64,000 bases of DNA from Caldalkalibacillus salinus (GTDB lineage: Bacteria > Bacillota > Bacilli > Caldalkalibacillales > JCM-10596): positions 32,970 through 96,969 of the forward strand of contig NZ_JAERVL010000028.1 of the NCBI RefSeq assembly GCF_016745835.1, read 5' to 3'. The position numbers and the translations under genes are program-made. Positions 58,089-64,000 of the stretch are shown one piece after another. The first letter of the stretch is position 1, and every line of letters starts with the position of its first letter. The notes below the pieces were generated by a model. It did not search any database. It was given only the letters and a program-made list of their open reading frames with translations, and was not told the DNA's origin.

Positions 58089-59642
58089 ATGAAAAAACAA
58101 ATGATTGTTTACATCACGATTTTGATGGTCGGCATGTTCCTATCTGGTTGTTTAAGTGAAGAGGGGACAACCAACATACAGAGGGAAACGGGAAATCAGT
58201 CATCTGGTGACCATAAATCTTTAACAGTATTATTCAGTTTCGCTTCAAGTTCATTGGATCCACATCAAGATTGGATGCCAGTGCCGGCAGGAATGGCTGA
58301 AACATTAGTTAAGGTTGATGAGAATTTGGAGATACAGCCATGGTTAGCGGAATCATGGGAACAAATCGACGAGAGGACCTGGGTTTTTAACATCCGAGAG
58401 GGTGTGAAGTTTCATGATGGCACGAGCGTGGATGCGGAAGCAGTGAAAGCCTCTTTTGAACGAGCAATGGAGGTCAATAGGGCCGTCGCATCCACATTGA
58501 AGATAGAGGACATGGAAGCCACAGGGCAAGCGCTCACGTTTATCACATCAGAGCCTTATCCTGCTTTGCTCACTGAATTGGTACATACGAACACGGCGGT
58601 GATAAAGGTTGATGCAGAGGACATCGGGACACAGCCGATCGCCACAGGGCCGTTTAAAGTCACTGACTTCACGCCTCAAGTGGAGATTCAGTTAGAACGC
58701 TTTGAGGATTACTGGGACGGCATGCCTAATCTCAATGAGGTAACAGTCACCTTTAACTCAGATAGTAACGTGCGCTCCCTTGCCCTGCAGTCAGGGGAAG
58801 CAGATATTGCTTTTCATCTATCGCCAGAAGCATTGGAGCCGGTAGAGCTGAGCGAGGATTTACGAATAGAGTCTATAACCAGTTTACGGGCTCACTTCCT
58901 CCTTTATAATATGCAGCATCCGGCATTACAAGATCACAACGTGCGTAAAGCATTGGATCTGATCGTGAACAGGCCCGTGATGGTGCGCGAAATCATGAAC
59001 GGACATGGAACACAAGCCAATGGGCCGTACAATCCCGACTTACCCTTTGCCACTGAACAGGCAGGTGACACGTACGATCCCTCCCTTGCAGAAGCGCTGC
59101 TGATTGACGCCGGCTATGATAAAAATGAAGCTGGTTTCATGCAAAAAGACGGTGAACCACTGAGTTTCACTTTAGCCACGTATCAGGGACGTCCTGAGCT
59201 ACCTGTCATAGCGCAATACCTACAGTCCGAAGCTGCTGCTATAGGAGTAGACATGAATGTTGTCACCGTCGAAAACATTGAAAGCTACCTATGGGAGCAA
59301 CAGGACGAATGGGACATCGTCACCTACAGTAATATGACCGCTCCTCGGGGGGACGGGGGCTACTTTTTGAATGTCGCTTATGGACCAGACGGCTCTTTAA
59401 ACCCGGGACACATACATATCCCAGAGCTCAACGATATCAGGCAGCAGTTGAATGCCACGGCTGATAGAGAAGAACGGGTCGCACTACAACAAGCCGCGAC
59501 AGCCATCATCCAAGATGAGATCCTACATTCCTTTATGCTATATCCCCATATCATTGTGGGGGTACATGAGCGGGTTACGAATTGGCGTCCCGGTGCGGTA
59601 GAGTATTATATCATTGACCATAAAATGGACGTGGCATGGTAG
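58089..59642 (+). CDS. ABC transporter substrate-binding lipoprotein (SBP family 5, Opp/Nik/Cnt type)
   Basis: The 517-residue lipoprotein has signal and lipobox LSGC (Cys about 20), then family-5 signatures: LAESWEQIDERTWVFNIREG, VKFHDGTSVDAEAVKASFER and TGPFKVTDF. Family 5 binds peptides, nickel chelates or metallophores. ATG 58089, after GAGGAGTGGGGGCGTC, is chosen over an in-frame ATG at 58050. First gene of a five-gene operon that has the order of nik/cnt/opp systems. The Zur-like operator favours a metal chelate, but the binding residues cannot tell this without a structure. Confidence 0.87.
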   Translation: MKKQMIVYITILMVGMFLSGCLSEEGTTNIQRETGNQSSGDHKSLTVLFSFASSSLDPHQDWMPVPAGMAETLVKVDENLEIQPWLAESWEQIDERTWVFNIREGVKFHDGTSVDAEAVKASFERAMEVNRAVASTLKIEDMEATGQALTFITSEPYPALLTELVHTNTAVIKVDAEDIGTQPIATGPFKVTDFTPQVEIQLERFEDYWDGMPNLNEVTVTFNSDSNVRSLALQSGEADIAFHLSPEALEPVELSEDLRIESITSLRAHFLLYNMQHPALQDHNVRKALDLIVNRPVMVREIMNGHGTQANGPYNPDLPFATEQAGDTYDPSLAEALLIDAGYDKNEAGFMQKDGEPLSFTLATYQGRPELPVIAQYLQSEAAAIGVDMNVVTVENIESYLWEQQDEWDIVTYSNMTAPRGDGGYFLNVAYGPDGSLNPGHIHIPELNDIRQQLNATADREERVALQQAATAIIQDEILHSFMLYPHIIVGVHERVTNWRPGAVEYYIIDHKMDVAW

Positions 59643-59726
59643 GGCATGGGTTGTGTACTATGCCTGTTAAGCCGTGTATTTTCTTTCTAGATTCTTAGCG
59701 AGGGACAATGGAGAAGGTGAGCAATC

Positions 59727-60680
59727 ATGCGGAGAATGTTATCTATTATAGGGGCTAGAATGGGGCAGCTGGTCATCATGGTATTCGTGTTATCTTTGGC
59801 CACTTTTGTGCTCATGAAGGTCACACCAGGAGACCCGATCAGATCTATACTAAACGTAGACGAGATCGCCACGACCACAGCTGAAGAAGAGCAATTACTC
59901 AAAGAGTATGGTTTTGATCAACCTTTACTCACGCAATATACTCAGTGGCTAAAGGGTGTTGTTCAGTTGGATTTAGGCCTATCAATGATATCCTCAGAGC
60001 CCGTTTTAGGTATGATCATGAGTCGATTACCTGCCACGCTTGCTTTGACCGCTGGAGGTTTTATGGTTCTCCTATGTATCACAGTGCCCTTAGGTTTAGT
60101 AGGGGCATTGTACGAAGGTCGGTGGCCGGATTATGTGACACGCTGGATAGCACTGCTCGGTGCCTCCATTCCGAGTTTTTGGTTAGGGTTGCTGTTCATC
60201 TACTTTTTTTCGTTAAAGTTAAACCTGCTCCCCGTTATGGGGATGGGGTCTATCGAACATTATATCCTACCTTCAGTAACACTAGGGATGGCCATGGCGC
60301 CCATGTATATTCGCCTACTGAGAGAACGCCTGATTACGACGTTACAAAGCTCGTATATCGAAGCGGCTAGGGCAAGGGGCTTGCGTGAATCTACCATATT
60401 GTTCGGACACGCGCTCAAAGGGAGTCTTATGTCTGTGGTCACCTTGTTCGGGTTAAGTATGGGAAGTCTACTGGGGGGCATTACGGTGATTGAAATGCTA
60501 TTCTCCTGGCCTGGCATGGGAGAACTTATTGTACAAGCCGTGATGGACCGTGACTATCCCGTCATCCAGGGTTACATTCTTATCGTGGGTTGTCTTGTGG
60601 TATTGATTAATCTTGTTGTGGATTTGACGTATGGCTTGTTAAACCCCGAGATCCAGCATGGAAAGGAGTGGGCATCATGA
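59727..60680 (+). CDS. ABC transporter permease, NikB/OppB type
   Basis: The 317-residue membrane protein has six membrane helices. It begins IIGARMGQLVIMVFVLSLAT, contains the ABC-permease EAA-loop EAARARGLRESTILFGHALK near 212-231, and ends DLTYGLLNPEI, as in OppB/NikB. GGAGAAGGTGAGCAATC precedes ATG. It ends 4 bp past the start of the next permease's upstream frame; the two genes are packed. Confidence 0.9.
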   Translation: MRRMLSIIGARMGQLVIMVFVLSLATFVLMKVTPGDPIRSILNVDEIATTTAEEEQLLKEYGFDQPLLTQYTQWLKGVVQLDLGLSMISSEPVLGMIMSRLPATLALTAGGFMVLLCITVPLGLVGALYEGRWPDYVTRWIALLGASIPSFWLGLLFIYFFSLKLNLLPVMGMGSIEHYILPSVTLGMAMAPMYIRLLRERLITTLQSSYIEAARARGLRESTILFGHALKGSLMSVVTLFGLSMGSLLGGITVIEMLFSWPGMGELIVQAVMDRDYPVIQGYILIVGCLVVLINLVVDLTYGLLNPEIQHGKEWAS

Positions 60681-61525
60681 GCGTCGCGCAAACCAGAATG
60701 ACAGCACGTGCGCGTCATCCCAGTTTGATTGTGGGCCTGGTATTGGCGACTTGTCTAGCTATTGTGGCATGCTTTGGTGGCAGCCTTGCCCCCCACGATC
60801 CATTTTATGTGGACATGGAAAACAGGCTACAAAGTGCCTCAGTGACTCATTGGTTAGGAACGGACCACCTAGGACGAGATGTTTTCTCCAGGATTGTCTA
60901 TGGCGCCCAATTGACCGTCGGCCTAAGCGTGTTGGCCATTCTCATGTCTGTCGGCATAGGCGTCCCGATCGGTCTGGTTTCTGGGTATCTAGGTGGGAAG
61001 CTGGATGCTTTTTTTATGAGAATAATCGATGGTATTCTGGCTTTTCCTGACTTTATTCTGGCGGTGGCGATCGCTGGCATTTTAGGCCCGAGTTTAACGA
61101 ATATTATCATGGCCATTGTACTGGTGCGCTGGATTATGTACGCTCGTGTCGTCCGCGGTCTTGTCCTCGCTGAAAAAGAGCAAGCATATGTCCTCGTATC
61201 AAGACTCGCTTGTTCCCATCCCTTGAAAACGATTCGGTTGCATATATGGCCGCATGTGTTACCAGATATCATTGTGATGGTTGCCATTGATGTCGGCAAG
61301 GTCATACTACTCATCTCTAGCCTGTCCTATATCGGCCTTGGTGCCCAGCCGCCTATGCCAGAGTGGGGGGCCATGCTCAATGATGGGCAAGGATTCTTCC
61401 AGGTCAATCCGGCTCTTATGATCTATCCAGGCCTCGCCATCATAATGACCGTACTGTGTTGCCAGTTGCTAGGGGACGGTTTAAAAAGCTACTTCGACAT
61501 TCGTAAAAGGAGGGGTGAAGGGTGA
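60677..61525 (+). CDS. ABC transporter permease, NikC/OppC type
   Basis: The 282-residue protein has the OppC/NikC order of features: an N-terminal helix, HDPFYVDMENRL, then GTDHLGRDVFSRIVYGAQLT (conserved in NikC/DppC), and an EAA-type loop near KEQAYVLVSRL. Start ATG 60677 is supported by GGAAAGGAG 8 bp upstream. It overlaps the previous gene by 4 bp (ATGA type). Confidence 0.9.
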   Translation: MSVAQTRMTARARHPSLIVGLVLATCLAIVACFGGSLAPHDPFYVDMENRLQSASVTHWLGTDHLGRDVFSRIVYGAQLTVGLSVLAILMSVGIGVPIGLVSGYLGGKLDAFFMRIIDGILAFPDFILAVAIAGILGPSLTNIIMAIVLVRWIMYARVVRGLVLAEKEQAYVLVSRLACSHPLKTIRLHIWPHVLPDIIVMVAIDVGKVILLISSLSYIGLGAQPPMPEWGAMLNDGQGFFQVNPALMIYPGLAIIMTVLCCQLLGDGLKSYFDIRKRRGEG

Positions 61526-62340
61526 AGAAACCATTGATCACCATTCAAGATGTACATATCAGCACGCGGACAGGAGAGACTTTAGTCAATCGCCTAAACT
61601 TCGAGGTAGCACCTGGGGAGGTGTTAGGTTTGATAGGCGAAAGTGGTAGCGGTAAGAGCTTAACGGCCAAAGCGATTATGGGTCTCCTACCAGAACATTT
61701 GTCTGTCCAAGGGCAGGTCTATTACCGTGATCACGATCTGCTCAGTATGCCCTTTGCGAACCGACGCAAATTACTAGGAAAAGAAATTGGGCTCATTTTT
61801 CAGGATTACCGTGGGAGCTTCACACCGTTCATCAAAGTGGGCAAACAACTTGTAGAAACGATCGTGACCCATACGAACCTAAGCAAGAAAGAAGCTCAGA
61901 AGAAGGTTGACCAGGTCTTAGCGCAAGTGGGGCTCGATCCAGCCCGCGTATATCGCCGTTATCCCTTCCAACTTAGCGGGGGACAAATCCAACGTGCTGC
62001 CATCGCCATGGCGCTTGCGCTGAAGCCATCCCTTCTGATATGCGATGAAATCACCACCGCACTAGATGTGATGAACGCTGAAAAAGTCATGAATTATATT
62101 GACCAAGTCCAACGTGAAACAGGCTGTGCAGTGCTTTTAATCACTCATGACCTCGCCCAAGCATACAGGCGGACTAACCGGATGTGTGTCATGCATCAAG
62201 GGCAAATCGTTGAAAAGGGTGTTCCAGTGCAGATACGTGATAATCCTCAGCATCCGTACACGAAAAGATTAAGCACAAGTCTATTGGCTCTTCCGGAAGA
62301 AGAGGCACATAAGAAACGTGAAAGCGTGGGTGTTCTATGA
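61522..62340 (+). CDS. ABC transporter ATPase, NikD/OppD type
   Basis: The 272-residue ATPase has Walker A GESGSGKS near 38-45, the Q-loop LIFQDYRGSFTPF, signature LSGGQIQRAAIA, Walker B LLICDEITTALDV and the C-terminal NPQHPYTKRL typical of the Opp branch. It begins at GTG, overlapping the NikC stop. Like other NikD proteins it lacks the long CxxC-rich C-terminus of OppD. Confidence 0.9.
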   Translation: MKKPLITIQDVHISTRTGETLVNRLNFEVAPGEVLGLIGESGSGKSLTAKAIMGLLPEHLSVQGQVYYRDHDLLSMPFANRRKLLGKEIGLIFQDYRGSFTPFIKVGKQLVETIVTHTNLSKKEAQKKVDQVLAQVGLDPARVYRRYPFQLSGGQIQRAAIAMALALKPSLLICDEITTALDVMNAEKVMNYIDQVQRETGCAVLLITHDLAQAYRRTNRMCVMHQGQIVEKGVPVQIRDNPQHPYTKRLSTSLLALPEEEAHKKRESVGVL

Positions 62341-63110
62341 GTCAATTAGTCGTCGATGGTTTAACGAAGATCTACAGTAAGAGTGTACAAGCGTTAGACG
62401 ATGTGACCTTCCGTGTTAACAAAGGGGAAAGTGTGGGCATTATCGGAGAGAGCGGAAGTGGCAAAAGCACGCTAGCGAAGGTGCTTCTCGGATTAGAAAC
62501 CTATGCAACAGGACGCGTCATATTTCAGAGAATCACCATTCCCCCAAAGAAGCGCGACCTCATGCGGCAGTATCGACAGAATATGCAGCTGATTGTCCAA
62601 GACAGTCACACGGCATTGAATCCCAAGCTGCCAATATGGAAAAGCTTGCTTGAGCCCTTAGATAATTTTAAGGCATTGACACCTTCCTTTATCCCAGCGG
62701 AAGGTCTATCCCGTCAAGCTATGGCTGAAGCGCTGTTAGAGAGAGTGGGTTTAGATAAGCGTATGGCGAGACGTTACCCAAGTGAATTAAGTGGTGGGCA
62801 GAAGCAGCGGGTCAGTATCGCCAGGGCGGTGAGTATTGAGCCGACGATGTTGATCTGTGATGAACCTACAGCAAGCTTAGATATGACAGTGCAAGTAGAC
62901 ATTCTTAACTTACTAAAAGAGATTCAAAACCAAACGCATATGACCGTCCTTTTCATTTCTCATGATATTCGATCCGTTACTTATCTGTGTGACCGCGTGA
63001 TGGTACTCAAAGAAGGGAGAATCGTTGACCAGTTTGCTATAGAAGCACTTTATGATCGAGAGCGTCACGCCTACACACAAGCCCTGATTAGAGCGGTAAC
63101 AGTATCCTGA
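62337..63110 (+). CDS. ABC transporter ATPase, NikE/OppF type
   Basis: The 257-residue ATPase has Walker A GESGSGKST near 38-46, the Q-loop in MQLIVQDSHTALNPK, signature LSGGQKQRVSIARA and Walker B MLICDEPTASLDM. It overlaps the preceding ATPase by 4 bp and completes the five-gene importer. No terminator stem is seen in the 77 bp before the MATE fragment. Confidence 0.9.
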   Translation: MSQLVVDGLTKIYSKSVQALDDVTFRVNKGESVGIIGESGSGKSTLAKVLLGLETYATGRVIFQRITIPPKKRDLMRQYRQNMQLIVQDSHTALNPKLPIWKSLLEPLDNFKALTPSFIPAEGLSRQAMAEALLERVGLDKRMARRYPSELSGGQKQRVSIARAVSIEPTMLICDEPTASLDMTVQVDILNLLKEIQNQTHMTVLFISHDIRSVTYLCDRVMVLKEGRIVDQFAIEALYDRERHAYTQALIRAVTVS

Positions 63111-63131
63111 CGTAGTCTTTTTTAACGCAGT

Positions 63132-63152
63132 AAATCATAATGATAACGATTT
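63132..63152 (+). promoter_or_regulatory. Zur-box-like operator 2
   Basis: AAATCATAATGATAACGATTT fits the Zur consensus AAATCGTAATnATTACGATTT with only two differences and is flanked by T and A, extending the palindrome. A TATAAT begins at 63152. It lies 36 bp upstream of the MATE fragment. Together with operator 1 it argues for co-regulation of the importer and the MATE gene. Confidence 0.65.
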
Positions 63153-63187
63153 ATAATAACAGATGAAGCGACAAGGAGATATACGCT

Positions 63188-63571
63188 ATGCGAACGGAAT
63201 TGAAAGGCCATAAGGATACCACGGAGGTGTTGTCCCACAACGCTTTCTTGATGCTGGCCATTCCCCTGATCATATCGACCTTCACAACACCTTTGTTGGG
63301 AGCCGTGGATACCGCTGTGGTGGGTCACTTGAGTCATCCGTCTTACATCGGAGGAGTGGCCGTAGGGACGCTTATCTTTAACACATTATATTGGCTATTA
63401 GGATTTTTGCGGCTGAGCACCTCAGGTTTTTCCGCCCAAGCGCACGGTGTTGGAAAAGAACACGACGTCTATATTATCCCAACTACAAGCAGCCTTTACA
63501 GACCATGAGCAACCCGTTGGCCAGTCCGACCGCTTGTCACCTTAATATACTCCCTATCTCATTTAATTGTT
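63188..63571 (+). pseudogene. Truncated MATE-family efflux gene
   Basis: The first about 92 residues match a MATE (DinF-type) transporter: LAIPLIISTFTTPLLGAVDT, then AVVGHLSHPSYIGGVAVG and GFLRLSTSGFSAQAHGVGKE. After this the frame runs into unrelated sequence and stops at codon 107, while MATE proteins have about 450 residues. All later transmembrane segments are absent in every frame, so this is a 5' remnant. ACAAGGAGATATACGCT still precedes the ATG. Confidence 0.8.
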
Positions 63572-63719
63572 AAAAAATAGAAAGGAAAGATGCCACTTTT
63601 AGCGAAATAGTAAAGAGCAAACGTGAGGCAGCATGTGAGTATCATTTGTACTACAAATCTATCAGCGAAGATTGAGGAGTCTTGACTGGTGATTGTGAGG
63701 ATTGTGAGGGGGAAACCAA
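63509..63719 (+). other. Junction between MATE remnant and MFS gene
   Basis: No gene is seen. The segment probably marks the deletion that removed most of the MATE gene. GTGAGGGGGAAACCAA near the end is the ribosome binding site of the MFS gene. Confidence 0.4.
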
Positions 63720-63961
63720 ATGAAAAAGCTTTTTGGCAACCGATCATTTTTAATTATGTGGCTAGCACAATTTGCATCGGGATTAGGCAGTACTTTTGCA
63801 ACCTTTGTGACGTCCGTCCTTGTCTATCACATGACGGGATCAAAAATAGCCATGGGTGGGATTTGGATAGCTTATTTTGTCCCAAAGCTTATCATGTCCA
63901 TTGTTTCAGGACCATACATTGATCGTCTTGATTATAAAAAGATCATGATCTTTTCTGAATT
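63720..63961 (+). pseudogene. N-terminal part of an MFS transporter, cut by an IS end
   Basis: The frame starts MKKLFGNRSFLIMWLAQFAS and continues through VTSVLVYHMTGSKIAMGG and IVSGPYIDRLDYKKIMIFSE, typical of the first two helices and the A-loop of EntS/YfmO-like MFS exporters. After about residue 80 it changes abruptly, exactly where the sequence TGGGCTTACCCCTGTCAAGT begins. The gene is thus probably split by an insertion; the remainder, if any, lies outside the window. Confidence 0.6.
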
Positions 63962-64000
63962 GGGCTTACCCCTGTCAAGTAGACATTGTAAAAAAAGACT
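63961..64000. mobile_element. Possible left end of an insertion sequence
   Basis: The last 40 bases start with TG and contain CCCCTGTCAAGTAGACA followed by a short A-run, a layout I associate with terminal repeats of IS3-family elements (IS150 type) in Bacillaceae. It begins inside the MFS gene. The transposase is not in view, so the call rests on the end sequence and the sudden loss of MFS homology. Confidence 0.45.

Noticed and set aside
60658..61050. 130-codon frame in the permease region
   Set aside because: It shadows the NikC-type permease, which has strong family motifs.

Overview
The window looks like the chromosome of an endospore-forming member of the Bacillaceae (order Bacillales, moderate GC, AAGGAGG-type ribosome binding sites). 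Its order, from the str operon through S10-spc-alpha, ecfA1-ecfA2-ecfT-truA, rplM-rpsI, cwlD, salA, gerD, kbaA, pdaB, then tRNAs, sigW-rsiW, cdaA-cdaR-glmM and glmS, is the familiar Bacillus arrangement. The sporulation and germination genes and a glmS ribozyme support this. The genus cannot be fixed from the sequence alone.

Layout. 1-4.3 kb: end of rpsL, then rpsG, fusA, tuf and a terminator. 4.4-19.7 kb: the S10-spc-alpha gene string, preceded by two promoter-like sequences and a structured leader, running from rpsJ to rplQ. It contains secY, adk, map, a KOW protein, infA, rpmJ (too short for many gene finders) and rpoA. 19.7-24.2 kb: the ECF transporter module, truA, and rplM-rpsI with an L13-type leader. 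24.4-32.4 kb: an SDR enzyme, pirin, cwlD, salA, gerD, kbaA, pdaB, a SpoIIM-like protein and a conserved small protein. 32.5-34.1 kb: tRNA-Asn and tRNA-Thr, followed by a 1.25-kb AT-rich insert bounded by a 70-bp duplication of the tRNA-Thr 3' half plus its terminator. 34.4-38.1 kb: an AbgT transporter, an O-methyltransferase, a DUF4188 protein and a small membrane protein. 38.2-39.1 kb: tRNA-Tyr and tRNA-Lys, followed by four tandem units (124,124,117,117 bp) that each begin with a copy of the tRNA-Lys 3' end. 39.1-47.7 kb: arginase, sigW-rsiW under a sigma-W promoter, the c-di-AMP synthase operon cdaA-cdaR-glmM, and ribozyme-controlled glmS. 47.7-57.6 kb: an accessory region with decayed genes (a ureohydrolase fragment, an internally deleted YdeI), single-gene enzymes, an MFS/quinone-oxidoreductase pair divergent from a LysR regulator, and a class D beta-lactamase. 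57.9-63.1 kb: a five-gene Opp/Nik-type ABC importer. 63.1-64 kb: truncated MATE and MFS genes, the latter apparently cut by the left end of an insertion sequence.

The most interesting unexplained signals are these. (1) Two loci, rocF-sigW and about 48.2-48.6 kb, each encode a very small hydrophobic peptide with a near-perfect ribosome binding site and a TTG start, and each faces a strong convergent promoter on the other strand. This is the layout of Bacillus type I toxin-antitoxin systems such as txpA/ratA. (2) A tandem array derived from a tRNA 3' end lies inside the tRNA-Tyr/Lys transcription unit. (3) A 70-bp tRNA-Thr duplication flanks a small gene island. (4) Zur-box-like palindromes lie in front of both the ABC importer and the adjacent MATE fragment, which suggests zinc-controlled metal or metallophore traffic. 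(5) A BlaI/MecI-type operator sits exactly inside the class D beta-lactamase promoter although no blaI is in the window.

All calls come from reading the sequence, without database searches. Family assignments rest on recognised motifs and gene order.
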